Made by a program: the position numbers and the translations under genes. Positions 1-8,711 of a stretch of DNA of 64,000 nt are shown here, piece by piece (within the stretch, counting starts at the first letter, position 1; the number at the start of each line of letters is the position of its first letter). Source of the DNA: Fibrobacter sp. UBA7003. Lineage in GTDB: Bacteria; Fibrobacterota; Fibrobacteria; Fibrobacterales; Fibrobacteraceae. The stretch spans positions 186,001 to 250,000 of the forward strand of contig DJXN01000015.1 in the NCBI GenBank assembly GCA_002449765.1, given 5' to 3'. The notes under the pieces are model-generated. The model was not told the DNA's origin. It saw only the letters and a program-made list of their open reading frames with translations, and searched no databases.

Positions 1-1010
1 ATTGCGGCGACCACGCTCGATGTGGTTGCCTTACCCACGGCCTCGGCACCGCCGTGCGCGTTCAGACCCTTGTTGCAGGCGATGAGCGTCACTATCCAGC
101 CGAAGACGAGCGCCTTGATGCTGCTCTTTAGGAACGTGATGGGCGCGATGCCGTCGCGGATGCCCATCATGTAGTTGGAAAAAGAAATGTCGCAGAAGAA
201 GTACGCGATGAGGAACCCGGAGAAGCACCCGAAAATGGAGGCGCAGAACGAGAGAATTGGCGTCGCGATGCTCATGGCAATAAAGCGCGGCACCACCAGG
301 TACTGCACCGGAGGGATAGCCATCGACTTGATGGCCTTGACTTCTTCGCACACGCTCATGTTTGCGATTTCGGCGGCGACGGCACTGCCCGAGCGGCCCG
401 CGAGGATGATGGTCGTGAGGAGTGGGCCGATTTCTGCGAAGATGAGGAAGCCGAGGCCCGAGGCGAGGTAGGAGCCGCCGCCCACCGCATTCAGCATGAT
501 GGAACTCTGGAGCGCCATCGTAAGGCAGATGAGGGCGACCATCAAGAAGCATATTCCCATGGCTTCGCTCCCGAGCTTGAACATCTGCTTGGCGACACCG
601 CCAAAATGAATTTTGCCCTTGTCGAACGGGCCAAAGATGGTCCAGTAGATGGACATGAACAGGAGCGTCAGGACTTCGAAGGATTCCTTCAGCACGGCGA
701 ATCCGATGCCGCCGAGCATCTCGAGAACGTTGTTCGTGCCCTTCGCGGGCCTTGCGGGCGGCTCCATCTTGCGGAGTGCCGAAAGGTGCGCCTTGATGTC
801 GGCGTTGAAGTGGGCGAGGGTAAGCGTGTTGCCCGTCTTTTCGGAAAGTTCGGCGAGGAGCGCGAAGAACGCGTCTCCGCTGTAGTCCATGCTTGCTAGG
901 TTGCTCCCGTCAAGGCACAGCGCGCCGCTACGGAGTTGCCTAGTGCAATTCCTCAGCAGGTCTTTGCTGTTCGCCGCCGTGAGCGTATCTGGCAAGAGAA
1001 TGGTCGTCAT
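1..1010 (-). CDS. MlaE-type ABC transporter permease with N-terminal STAS-like domain (3' end outside window)
   Basis: The reverse strand is open from ATG 1010 to the window edge (336 codons, no stop). Residues ~1-80 look like a STAS/MlaB-like domain. From ~residue 110 the protein is a multi-spanning permease of the MlaE family, with the conserved stretch GLGFLIFAEIGPLLTTIILA followed by GRSGSAVAAEIANM and a conserved EVKAIKSM segment. The known role of the family is retrograde or anterograde phospholipid transport at the inner membrane together with an MlaF ATPase and an MCE protein; those partners would lie beyond the left edge. The start is supported by a TATATTTC box 15 nt upstream and by immediate entry into the STAS-like fold. 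The family assignment is strong, the substrate is inferred. Confidence 0.88.
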   Translation of the reverse strand, partial: MTTILLPDTLTAANSKDLLRNCTRQLRSGALCLDGSNLASMDYSGDAFFALLAELSEKTGNTLTLAHFNADIKAHLSALRKMEPPARPAKGTNNVLEMLGGIGFAVLKESFEVLTLLFMSIYWTIFGPFDKGKIHFGGVAKQMFKLGSEAMGICFLMVALICLTMALQSSIMLNAVGGGSYLASGLGFLIFAEIGPLLTTIILAGRSGSAVAAEIANMSVCEEVKAIKSMAIPPVQYLVVPRFIAMSIATPILSFCASIFGCFSGFLIAYFFCDISFSNYMMGIRDGIAPITFLKSSIKALVFGWIVTLIACNKGLNAHGGAEAVGKATTSSVVAA

Positions 1011-1025
1011 GGTACAATTTCGGGC

Positions 1026-1033
1026 GAAATATA
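1026..1033 (-). promoter_or_regulatory. TAnnTTT-type -7 box for the MlaE-like permease
   Basis: On the minus strand TATATTTC lies 15 nt upstream of ATG 1010. It matches the Bacteroidetes-like TAnnTTTG element that recurs before many starts in this window. Confidence 0.5.
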
Positions 1034-1262
1034 GAAAAATGAACCAAAAAAGGCCCGCTTTTGACCATTAAGGGGATAGCGGGCGTGTTTTGCCGACAAA
1101 GTGTTGCTGTCGCGGGTTAAAAATGGTTGCAAAATTTGATTTTTGCGGTGAAAATGAAAGGTTTTGCCCCGTTTCTTCGTCTTTTTTTGGTTTTTATCCT
1201 CAAATTCGATTTTTTGCACTTGTACCGGGCCATTCGTTTGAATTATTTTACAAGAATTTCTG
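1034..1262. other. Intergenic region, no gene seen
   Basis: AT-rich DNA with A and T runs between the divergent permease and lipoprotein genes. A short reverse-strand open frame (1007-1219) shows no recognisable protein features and overlaps the permease start. Apart from the two promoters at its edges I see nothing specific here. Confidence 0.5.
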
Positions 1263-1293
1263 TTGACTTGGCGAAAGTTTCAAAATAAATTAT
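1263..1293 (+). promoter_or_regulatory. Putative promoter for the lipoprotein gene at 1322
   Basis: TTGACT at 1263-1268 is followed after 17 nt by TAAATTAT (1286-1293), which can be read as a sigma70-like -10 (TAAATT) or as a relaxed TAnnTT box. The distance to the GTG start is 28 nt. Confidence 0.4.
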
Positions 1294-1321
1294 TGCTGAT
1301 GAATTTGTCTTGGATTGTACG

Positions 1322-3064
1322 GTGAAAAGAAATATTCCGTTTTTAGTTTTGGGATTTTTGCTTGTCGCCTGTAGTAATTCCGTTGATTCGTCGGATAGCG
1401 TAGTGGGGACAATAAGTGTCGCTCAGGAACACGAAGTGACCGGCGTCAACATTCTTACAAGCCCCATCGTGAGTGATCCTGCGAACGACCCCTATTCTGT
1501 CGAGAACATGAGCAAGGCAATGCGCAATCGAATTCTAGCAAAAAGAGCCGCCGATACGGCCGACGTAGAGCAAATGAGTCTGGCCCCCAACTACCTTTAC
1601 GTTCGCTTTCTTGCCGATGGTAAAAGGGGGGCTGCGGAGCTTAAGAAATACGACACATCGCTTGTCCTTTTCAAGCACCCTCTAGACTACAAACACATCC
1701 GTAAGCCAGTCGTTTATATCGATCCGACACTTCCCGATTCCATTATTCCGTTGTTTGCTACCGTCCCAGTAGACTACAAGTTCGGGCCCACGAAATACGA
1801 AGTCATCAAGGAACTTTTTCTTGTTGAGCCTCTAGATGGCGACTGCGAAGAAGACGAATGCGTTGAAGAGACTGATTCGGCGACCACGGAAAGAGCGCTT
1901 TTGAAAAAAGCTGCTCGCAAATCCAGCGGTTCTACGCTTGAAAAACTTGCGGACATGGGCATATCCCTCCATGAAGTGCAGTGGGAATCGATGACAATGA
2001 CGGGTTATATTGAAGAACGGGCAAAATTGCGGAAACGTGAAATCGGAGAGTTGCCAGCTGCGGCATGGTCTCTGCTTGGTGGCGGGAAAAAGCATGGCGG
2101 TCAACTGAAATTTAAGGATGACTCGTTAGGGGTCCAACCGCTTGAAGGGGTTCGTGTTACGGGTGGATACTCTTATTATTGGCGAGAAGCGCACACCGAT
2201 GCTGAAGGGAAATTCAAGATTCCAGAAAAATGGAATTTCGACATCGACTATGAAGCGAACTTTGATGCCGAGGATTTCTTGCTGGAAGATGGTCATTCGG
2301 GTTATGGGGAGGATCTTGAGATAGAGAAAAACGACATGAGTGGTGACTGGAAGGAAACATTTACAGGTAATAAGGCCAAGTGGTGCGTTGTATGGACCGC
2401 GGCATATCAGTACTGGTACGGAGAAAGATACGGTTTGAAAAAGCCTAGAACAAATACAGCAAGCAACATGAGCATGGACATTATTGTTTATTATGAAAAT
2501 AAAGAGGATTATATGGAGGATGTCAAATGCACGGGCGAAACAATTGGATGTACACAAACGAATCCATCTTTTTTTCACGATGATAAAATTTCCGTTTTGG
2601 CGTATGGATTTGATTCCAAAATAATCTATAGAACAACAATTCACGAATCATCGCATATATCTCAATATACGAATCAGAAGAAGGGTACATATTCTGATTT
2701 AAAAACCATTTATCTGGAAACTTATGCAAGGGGTATAGAGATGTTCTTCGCCAAGGAACGATATGGGAATCCAGGCGTTTACTTTTCTACTAAAGACAAA
2801 AAGAATATACCTAGTTATTTTCATGACTATACAGGATTAGTCGCTGATTTGATTGATGATACAAAGTCTACGGCAGATTTAAAACGAGGTATAGACAATG
2901 TATCGGGATTCAATATCAAGGATGTTGAAACGGCCTTCTTTAACTCAAATTCAATGAGTTCTCTAAAAAAATATCTTAAAGAAAAGTTTCCTTCTGGGAA
3001 GGGCGGGAGAAAATATACTGACAGCGACATGGATGAACTATTTGAATATTGGGAAAAATTATAG
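1322..3064 (+). CDS. Secreted lipoprotein with HExxH zinc-peptidase-like motif
   Basis: 580 residues from GTG 1322. This start gives a clean lipoprotein signal (MKRNIPFLVLGFLLVACSN, lipobox LVAC); a TTG four codons upstream is less likely. A mid-protein segment (EGVRVTGGYSYYW...AEGKFKIP) resembles a carboxypeptidase-regulatory-like beta-sandwich. In the second half HESSH (TTIHESSHISQY) is a gluzincin-type HExxH, with a possible downstream glutamate ligand in the YLETYARGIEMF helix. It is probably an envelope-anchored peptidase or a relative that has lost activity; no named family is recognised. The 3' half, from about 2340, is clearly more AT-rich than the 5' half. The next lipoprotein starts 7 nt after the stop, so the two are probably co-transcribed. 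Confidence 0.75.
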   Translation: MKRNIPFLVLGFLLVACSNSVDSSDSVVGTISVAQEHEVTGVNILTSPIVSDPANDPYSVENMSKAMRNRILAKRAADTADVEQMSLAPNYLYVRFLADGKRGAAELKKYDTSLVLFKHPLDYKHIRKPVVYIDPTLPDSIIPLFATVPVDYKFGPTKYEVIKELFLVEPLDGDCEEDECVEETDSATTERALLKKAARKSSGSTLEKLADMGISLHEVQWESMTMTGYIEERAKLRKREIGELPAAAWSLLGGGKKHGGQLKFKDDSLGVQPLEGVRVTGGYSYYWREAHTDAEGKFKIPEKWNFDIDYEANFDAEDFLLEDGHSGYGEDLEIEKNDMSGDWKETFTGNKAKWCVVWTAAYQYWYGERYGLKKPRTNTASNMSMDIIVYYENKEDYMEDVKCTGETIGCTQTNPSFFHDDKISVLAYGFDSKIIYRTTIHESSHISQYTNQKKGTYSDLKTIYLETYARGIEMFFAKERYGNPGVYFSTKDKKNIPSYFHDYTGLVADLIDDTKSTADLKRGIDNVSGFNIKDVETAFFNSNSMSSLKKYLKEKFPSGKGGRKYTDSDMDELFEYWEKL

Positions 3065-3071
3065 GTCTGCT

Positions 3072-3536
3072 ATGAAAAAAATAATACTTCTATTTTCTTT
3101 CTTAATGATGGCGTGTTCTTCCGAATGCATTGATTGCGGAGGACAAGTTGTCCATCAGTTAAATGGCATAACAAACATTTCCGGCTTCGATGTGAAAGTT
3201 GTTTTTTTTGCAGAAGATACGATAACGGCGAATATTAACGCAAATGAAGATTATTTGTATGTAGAAGAAAATCGAGAAAAGAATATTCCTTCCTATGAAT
3301 GTGGCCTTTTTGTTGATGGCTGTGATTCTTCACCGATAAACGTAACATTGATTTTTTTGACAGAACCGCAGAAATGCATCGATTTCAAAGGGAATGTAGA
3401 GGATAAAACCAAAGATTTGCGAACAATAGAAGCATATAAAGAAACTGGAGAGGGGCTTACAATTGGGGCTCTTGTGAAGTTTTATCAGTTTTATATCACC
3501 CCTGAAATGTACGAGCAGGCTGAACCCTGCGAATAG
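3072..3536 (+). CDS. Small hypothetical lipoprotein
   Basis: 154 residues from ATG 3072, chosen because it begins a standard lipoprotein signal (MKKIILLFSFLMMACSS). The mature part has cysteine pairs (ECIDCGG early, CGLFVDGCD in the middle) that could form disulfides in the periplasm or outside the cell. The gene follows the peptidase-like lipoprotein by 7 nt and shares its low GC content, so the two may have been acquired together and may act together. No family recognised. Confidence 0.7.
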   Translation: MKKIILLFSFLMMACSSECIDCGGQVVHQLNGITNISGFDVKVVFFAEDTITANINANEDYLYVEENREKNIPSYECGLFVDGCDSSPINVTLIFLTEPQKCIDFKGNVEDKTKDLRTIEAYKETGEGLTIGALVKFYQFYITPEMYEQAEPCE

Positions 3537-3603
3537 GTTTCAAAAAAGAATTATATTGTTGTGCTTTAAAACGGCTTTTTGCCTTTGCGCAGGGCTGTTT
3601 TTC

Positions 3604-3611
3604 TATCTTTA
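3604..3611 (+). promoter_or_regulatory. TAnnTTT box, 6 nt before the rlmD start
   Basis: TATCTTTA ends 6 nt before ATG 3618. No SD is present in the gap. Confidence 0.55.
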
Positions 3612-3617
3612 TGCCCG

Positions 3618-4940
3618 ATGTCCCGCAATTTCTACAAACCTGGCAAGCCGCGCAGGCCGGGCCACAAGCGCCCTGCGTCTGCTCGCCCCGCACATTCTGC
3701 GCCCGCCCGCGAGGTGTTCGAAGTCCGCATCGAAAAGATGGTGCAGGGCGGCGAGGGTATGGCGCGCCTGCCTGATGGCCGCGTGTGCTTTGTCGCGGGC
3801 GCGTTGCCGGGCGAACTCTGCAAGGTGGCGGTGACGTTCACTAAGAAGGATTTTTCCCGCGGGCATGTTGTGGAAGTGCTGGAAGGCGCAAATCCCGACC
3901 GCGTAGAGGCGCGCTGCCCGCTCTACGGCAAGTGCGGCGGGTGCAGCTTGCAGCACCTGGATAGCGAGAAACAGGCGGAATACCTGGCGCAAGTCGAACG
4001 CGAGAACTTCCGGCGCATCGCCCGCATAGAGTTGCCCGAAAGTTTCACTGTGCATACGGGCCCCGCGTGGGGTTACCGCAACCGCGCCCGTGTCGTTGTG
4101 GTTTGCGACCAGGCCGGCGACAAGCCGATTGTACGTTTCGGGTTCCGCAAGCAGGAAAGCAACAGTGTGGCGCTGTTCAAGAACTGCCCCGTATTGACGC
4201 CCGCTCTCAACGATTTTTTGCAGGGCCGCGCCCGCGAGATTTTTGCGGGCAAGTTCCGCCCCGGCCGCGAGATGGAAGTGAACCTCTTCGATAACGGCGC
4301 GGGTGAAATCTCGTACTATTACGAGGGAATGCCTGCTCACGAGTTCAGCGAGAATGCGGTGAGCGTCGCCGAAATCTGCGGGAAGAAAATCGAGGCCGAT
4401 GCGGGCGTGTTCTTCCAGAGCAATCTCGCGCTGTTGCCCGCGCTGGTGAAGTCCGTGCGCGATGCCGTGGACGAGGGCCTTGCAAGCGGCGAGGCGAGCG
4501 ACGAATGGCTTATCGACCTCTTTAGCGGGGTAGGGTTCTTCGCCGCGATGCTCCTGGACAAGTTCAAGCGCGTGACGACCGTGGAGCGCGAAGAAAAATG
4601 CTTGCAGCATGCGAAAGTTAATTTATCTGTGACAAGCGGTGCTGAAAGTGTAGTAGAAAACGTTTCTGCCCCGGCCGAGGAATGGCTCGCGCAGAACGTG
4701 GTGGATATCCCCGCGACGCTCATCGTGGACCCGCCCCGCACGGGCCTCCCGAAGGAGGCTCTCGATGCCATCGCCGCATCTTCCGTGAACCGCCTGATTT
4801 ACGTGTCCTGCCACCCGGTGACGCTTGCCCGCGATACCGCCCTCCTTGCCGAAAAGGGCTTCAAAATCCGGCGCGCCGAGGCCTTTGCCTTCTATCCGCA
4901 GACGCCTCACCTCGAAATGATGCTCGTTCTTGCCCGCTGA
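3618..4940 (+). CDS. rlmD: 23S rRNA (uracil-5-)-methyltransferase, RlmD/RumA type
   Basis: 440 residues. SAM-dependent m5U methyltransferase of the TrmA/RumA family. After a basic N-terminus there is a TRAM-like domain (VRIEKMVQGGEGMARL). Residues ~99-108 contain CPLYGKCGGC and a fourth cysteine occurs in FKNCPVL, the four ligands of the RumA [4Fe-4S] cluster. The methyltransferase domain shows DLFSGVGFFA, DPPRTGLP (~371) and the catalytic cysteine in YVSCHP (~395). The usual SCNP is SCHP here. ATG 3618 is preferred to an upstream TTG because a TATCTTTA box sits 6 nt upstream. Whether it modifies U1939, U747 or another site cannot be told from sequence alone. Confidence 0.9.
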   Translation: MSRNFYKPGKPRRPGHKRPASARPAHSAPAREVFEVRIEKMVQGGEGMARLPDGRVCFVAGALPGELCKVAVTFTKKDFSRGHVVEVLEGANPDRVEARCPLYGKCGGCSLQHLDSEKQAEYLAQVERENFRRIARIELPESFTVHTGPAWGYRNRARVVVVCDQAGDKPIVRFGFRKQESNSVALFKNCPVLTPALNDFLQGRAREIFAGKFRPGREMEVNLFDNGAGEISYYYEGMPAHEFSENAVSVAEICGKKIEADAGVFFQSNLALLPALVKSVRDAVDEGLASGEASDEWLIDLFSGVGFFAAMLLDKFKRVTTVEREEKCLQHAKVNLSVTSGAESVVENVSAPAEEWLAQNVVDIPATLIVDPPRTGLPKEALDAIAASSVNRLIYVSCHPVTLARDTALLAEKGFKIRRAEAFAFYPQTPHLEMMLVLAR

Positions 4941-4964
4941 TTTGCTTTCCAGGGCTTTTTTTGC

Positions 4965-4972
4965 TACCTTGT
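4965..4972 (+). promoter_or_regulatory. TAnnTT box upstream of the three-lipoprotein operon
   Basis: TACCTTGT lies 34 nt before ATG 5007, with the SD GGGAGG (4994-4999) in between: a conventional leader, unlike the start-proximal boxes elsewhere. Confidence 0.45.
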
Positions 4973-5006
4973 TAGGTAGACATTTGTCTCAATGGGAGGC
5001 TTAAGA

Positions 5007-5450
5007 ATGAGAAAACTGATTTTGCTTGCTGTGGTTGCCTTTGGCGCGCTCCTTGCCGCCTGTTCCACTGAAGAAGCGAAGATTGTTTGCGGTCGTGAGT
5101 GGAACCCGGCGAACCAGGTGGTTGTTGATACGACCAGCGAGTTCGAACTTATCAATCCGATGATTGTCCAGTTCCGCTACGGCACCGGCTTCGATTTCCC
5201 TGCCTTGAAGATAACCTTCTACGAAGGTACAGAAAAGAGCAAAGGAAAGGAAATCTGGCACTACGAGACCAAGGTGAACGAGAAAGTGAGCGTCTACACG
5301 CTGCAGGGACATTCCAAGCGCGGTGGACTGATGACGGCTGCAGAACTCACGCGTCATAAGGCTCCGGGGTCGATTCTTATCGAAGCTACTGCTGGCGATA
5401 GGCTCCTCGCGTTTAAGGAAGTGACGCTCGTAAAGAACAAAGTGAAATAA
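5007..5450 (+). CDS. Hypothetical lipoprotein, first of three
   Basis: 147 residues. ATG 5007 is chosen over ATG 4992 because GGGAGG lies 7 nt upstream and the protein then begins MRKLILLAVVAFGALLAACS, a good lipoprotein signal. The mature part is predicted to be beta-rich (VVDTTSEFELINPMIVQFRYG) with no recognised domain. The next two genes also encode lipoproteins with gaps of only a few nt, so it is likely one operon whose products share an envelope function. Confidence 0.7.
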   Translation: MRKLILLAVVAFGALLAACSTEEAKIVCGREWNPANQVVVDTTSEFELINPMIVQFRYGTGFDFPALKITFYEGTEKSKGKEIWHYETKVNEKVSVYTLQGHSKRGGLMTAAELTRHKAPGSILIEATAGDRLLAFKEVTLVKNKVK

Positions 5451-5463
5451 TTTGGATGTTTTG

Positions 5464-6402
5464 ATGCTTAGAGAAAAACATTTCGCCTCTATTGGGGTGC
5501 TTGCCGCTTTTTGTGCCTTGCCGTTTGCCCTTGCCGGGTGCGGCGAATCTGAGGTTACGCTCAACTACAAGCTTGCACAGCCTGTAGATGTGGAGGTCTA
5601 TACCGAAAGCTACTTCGCGACGATTGACCTGAAGGGCGAAGAGCAGATGGGCACGATTACCGCCGCCTATGTGGACCTGAACTACTCTACTGCGGGCGAT
5701 ACCACGAAGGTGCAGCGCCTGTACCGCTTGAACAATTCCCGCGGCTACCTCAAGAACTTCATGCCCTCCGAACTTGCATGGCGCGTGAAGGAGGTGAACC
5801 TTGCTGCCGTGGACCGCGAAGTGACGAGCATTACGGGCCTCGATGACGGTTACGACACGCTTCTCGCGCACATCCCGATGCCCGAACGCTGGCGCAAGCA
5901 GCTCTTGAACCCGGATTACAAGCCTCACCTGCGCCGCCTCGAAAAGCATCGCTGGGAAATGGACCACCTGCTTACGGGTTCAGTGCCCGTGAAGGCGAAC
6001 ATCACGCAGATGCTCAAGGACCAGGGACGCCTGAATTTTGCGCTCATCAAGATTGATTCCGTGGTGACGAAGGGCTTCGAGAACCGCGACCACCGCCATT
6101 GCCTGGATTACAAGGTTTACCTGCATGAGACGGAAAGCTTCCCGTACTACATCTGGGAGCAGCACGTGAACAGCAATATCGTGCCCGAGAAATTCAAGGC
6201 GTACACTGCCGGCCACAAGGCGGAATATGACACCGAGTTCGAAATCATGATCGACCCCGAGACGGGCATCCCGTGCCAGGAACGCGAAGTGAAGGTGGGG
6301 ACGCACTACATGGTGCACCCGGTCACGAAGGATACGGTCACCTTCAAGAGCAACATCACGCACGAACGCCTCTTCAACATCAAGCGCGCGGAAAAGGAAT
6401 AG
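5464..6402 (+). CDS. Hypothetical lipoprotein, second of three
   Basis: 312 residues from ATG 5464. A TTG at 5452 is also in frame, but the shorter form already contains the signal peptide and lipobox (FALAGCGES). The mature protein begins with a repetitive beta pattern and carries charged segments; no domain recognised. No strong SD is visible, so translation may be coupled to the gene ending 13 nt upstream. Confidence 0.68.
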   Translation: MLREKHFASIGVLAAFCALPFALAGCGESEVTLNYKLAQPVDVEVYTESYFATIDLKGEEQMGTITAAYVDLNYSTAGDTTKVQRLYRLNNSRGYLKNFMPSELAWRVKEVNLAAVDREVTSITGLDDGYDTLLAHIPMPERWRKQLLNPDYKPHLRRLEKHRWEMDHLLTGSVPVKANITQMLKDQGRLNFALIKIDSVVTKGFENRDHRHCLDYKVYLHETESFPYYIWEQHVNSNIVPEKFKAYTAGHKAEYDTEFEIMIDPETGIPCQEREVKVGTHYMVHPVTKDTVTFKSNITHERLFNIKRAEKE

Positions 6403-6405
6403 CCC

Positions 6406-6852
6406 ATGCGCGCTTGCCTCCGTATAATCATAGCCCTGTCCGCCGTATCCCTTGCGGCAGTCCTTTCGGGATGCACGACGCACCCGTCGCCGCAGCAGAC
6501 AATGGTCGACGACCGTTACATGATGTACAAGGAGACCTATAAGGCCTACAAGGAAGCGGAAGAGCGTTACCTGAACATCCTCTTCAACATCGAGCGAATG
6601 CCCGAGGAGGAGGAACTGTGGATCATGAAGCGAGACCAGATGCAGGAACTCTTGCAGCTCCGCGAACTCATGCTGCAGGCTCGCGGTGAATTCGACGACT
6701 CCATGAAGGAGTGGGAGACGCACTTGATGGAGCTGCAGGCCGAGGTGAAGGCTTCGCAGGTAAAACAGTACAACCCGAATTTCAGGGGCCGCGATGCCCA
6801 GCGCACGAGCCCCGGACAGTTGCTTCCAGGCGAAGTCCCGAACAGACGATAG
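6406..6852 (+). CDS. Small coiled-coil lipoprotein, third of three
   Basis: 148 residues. The signal peptide ends in the lipobox VLSGC. Residues ~30-120 are almost wholly charged and helical (runs of E/K/R with spaced L/M), predicting a long coiled coil, followed by a short Pro/Arg/Gly tail. This architecture is common in periplasmic spacer or scaffold lipoproteins. It starts 3 nt after the preceding stop and is part of the same operon. Confidence 0.7.
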   Translation: MRACLRIIIALSAVSLAAVLSGCTTHPSPQQTMVDDRYMMYKETYKAYKEAEERYLNILFNIERMPEEEELWIMKRDQMQELLQLRELMLQARGEFDDSMKEWETHLMELQAEVKASQVKQYNPNFRGRDAQRTSPGQLLPGEVPNRR

Positions 6853-6873
6853 TGTCCGGGCGATAATCATCCC

Positions 6874-8691
6874 ATGAACCTTTCGAAATCATATCAGGAG
6901 CTTTCTCGTGCGAGCATCGGACGGATCCTTGTGATGGACGGGGATTACGTGGCGTCGTTCGGGACGCAATCGCTTACGGAACAGGATTTCCGCGGCAACG
7001 AGTTTGCTGATCATCCCGTGTCGCTTGAAGGCAATTTCGAGGTCCTGTGTCTTACGGCTCCGGCCCGTGTGAAAGAAATGCACCGGGCCTATCTTGAGTC
7101 GGGAGTGGACCTTGTCCGCACGGTTACGCGAAACGCGAATGCCCATGGCCAGACGGAATATCGCTTGGACAAGATGGCCTATGACATCGCGAAGGCGGGC
7201 GCGGAACTCGCGCGTCAGGCGGTGGAAGAATACAACGACGATATTCTCAACTCTCGCGCAGGGAAGCTGGGCCAGGTTCCCGAACGCAAGTTCGTTGTGG
7301 GCTGCATGGGTGCGTCGGCACGGCGGGCTCCTTTCCGGGATCTGGTGGATTGCTACGGCGAACAAGCCAGGGGACTTCTGGATGGTGGTGCGGATGTCCT
7401 GATGCTTGAAAATATATCGAATTCGCTCGATGCGAAGGCCGCCCTGTATGCGGTCCTTAAGATTTGCAACGAACGCGGTATGCTCTATCCGATTATTGTT
7501 TCGGCATTGGTGTCTGATTCCGGTGCGCACCTAGCATCGGGGCTGGGCGTAGGGGCGTTGCGGCATAGCGTCAGTAGTTTCCCGATATTTGGCCTTGGGG
7601 TGGAGTGTGCTTCCGAGGTTTCCGATATATTGCCCAGCCTCCGGGATTTCTCGCTCGCGTCGGTGCGTGTAAGTGCCTTCGTTGATTTTGAGAGACTGTG
7701 CGCCGGGGTCGCGGCAAACGCTTTGGAAAGGGCTCTTGCCGAAGAAATGTGGAAGTTGGCCGATTCCCGTGTCGTCAACATTGTCGGTGGCGGTCGTGGA
7801 TCTTCTCCGGCCATGGTGAAAACGGTCGTAAAGGCGCTCCGGGGATGCCGGCCCCGCAAGATTCCTGCTCGCAGTTACAGCACGCTTCTGAGCGGTCTTG
7901 ACGCCCTGGATGTCTCGAAGCAAAATGACGTGGTTGTCATCGGGAAACAGTCTTGCGATGCCAAGGTTATTGCGGTAGACGTCGATGTGGATGAGAAAGA
8001 GGCCAAGAAAATCATGGAATCGCAGCTGGACGGCTTGCTGCTGCAAGATGAATCCGCGCGGTTGCCGGTCATGGTCAGTTCGGAAAGGTGGGATGCCCTT
8101 GTCGCAGGTATGGAATGTGTGCTTGGAAAGGGGATTGCAAGATCGGTCAGCCTTCGAGAAGGGGAAGAAGTGTTCCTTTACAAGGCCGAGGAAATTCGCA
8201 AGCATGGCTTTGCCGCCGTGTTCCGTGCCGAGGATGAGGAAGGCGAGGCGACTACGTTCGAGCGTCAGTCTGCCATTATGGAACGGATGTATCGCCTGCT
8301 TATCGGTAAACTTGCTTTCCATGCCGAGGATGTCCTTTTCGAACCGAACGTCCCCGCTTCGGATATCGATTTGGCCTCGGGAATAGAGACCTTCTTTAGA
8401 ATCTGCAAGTTCGTGAAGGTGAACTTGCCGTATGCGCATATCCTTTGCGACATAAGCAAGATTGGCCGCTTGTTTGAAGGCGACGATAGCTTGCGGGGCG
8501 TGTTCCACTCCGTGTTTTTGCACCATGCGCGCAAGGCGGGACTGGATTTCGTGTTGGTGGATTCCAAGCTGGAACCCGCATACGACGAAATACCTTATAG
8601 GCTTTGTTGCCTCGTCGAGAATCTGATGTTCAACCGCGAAAGCGATGCCATGGAAAAATTACGCGAGTTCGTGGTTGCTTCGAGAAAGTGA
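6874..8691 (+). CDS. Degenerate MetH-like protein (homocysteine- and pterin-binding modules), probably not a methionine synthase
   Basis: 605 residues that follow the first two modules of cobalamin-dependent methionine synthase in order. N-terminal module: ILVMDGDYVASFG, LTEQDFRGNEFADHP, MHRAYLESGVDLVRT, ADVLMLENISNSLDAKAAL, GVECASEV and VNIVGGGRGSSP. C-terminal module: LPVMVSSERWDAL, FEPNVP, FVKVNLPYAHIL, FHSVFLHHARKAGLDF and VENLMFNRESDAMEKL. In MetH the zinc-bound homocysteine site uses one Cys in a GLNC-like motif and two in GGCCGT. Here the first Cys remains, but the CC pair is GR (GGGRGSSP, nt ~7786-7812). The GAMGT, ETNTF and GERTN signatures are also eroded, and there is no cobalamin module. 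Inference: a pseudoenzyme or repurposed fold, possibly binding a folate or thiol ligand. It follows the lipoprotein operon by 21 nt. Confidence 0.8.
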   Translation: MNLSKSYQELSRASIGRILVMDGDYVASFGTQSLTEQDFRGNEFADHPVSLEGNFEVLCLTAPARVKEMHRAYLESGVDLVRTVTRNANAHGQTEYRLDKMAYDIAKAGAELARQAVEEYNDDILNSRAGKLGQVPERKFVVGCMGASARRAPFRDLVDCYGEQARGLLDGGADVLMLENISNSLDAKAALYAVLKICNERGMLYPIIVSALVSDSGAHLASGLGVGALRHSVSSFPIFGLGVECASEVSDILPSLRDFSLASVRVSAFVDFERLCAGVAANALERALAEEMWKLADSRVVNIVGGGRGSSPAMVKTVVKALRGCRPRKIPARSYSTLLSGLDALDVSKQNDVVVIGKQSCDAKVIAVDVDVDEKEAKKIMESQLDGLLLQDESARLPVMVSSERWDALVAGMECVLGKGIARSVSLREGEEVFLYKAEEIRKHGFAAVFRAEDEEGEATTFERQSAIMERMYRLLIGKLAFHAEDVLFEPNVPASDIDLASGIETFFRICKFVKVNLPYAHILCDISKIGRLFEGDDSLRGVFHSVFLHHARKAGLDFVLVDSKLEPAYDEIPYRLCCLVENLMFNRESDAMEKLREFVVASRK

Positions 8692-8711
8692 CCCTGCTGC
8701 AGGCGACCAGC

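Noticed and set aside
1007..1219. Short minus-strand frame in the 1011-1321 gap
   Set aside because: Overlaps the permease start, no SD, no protein-like features.
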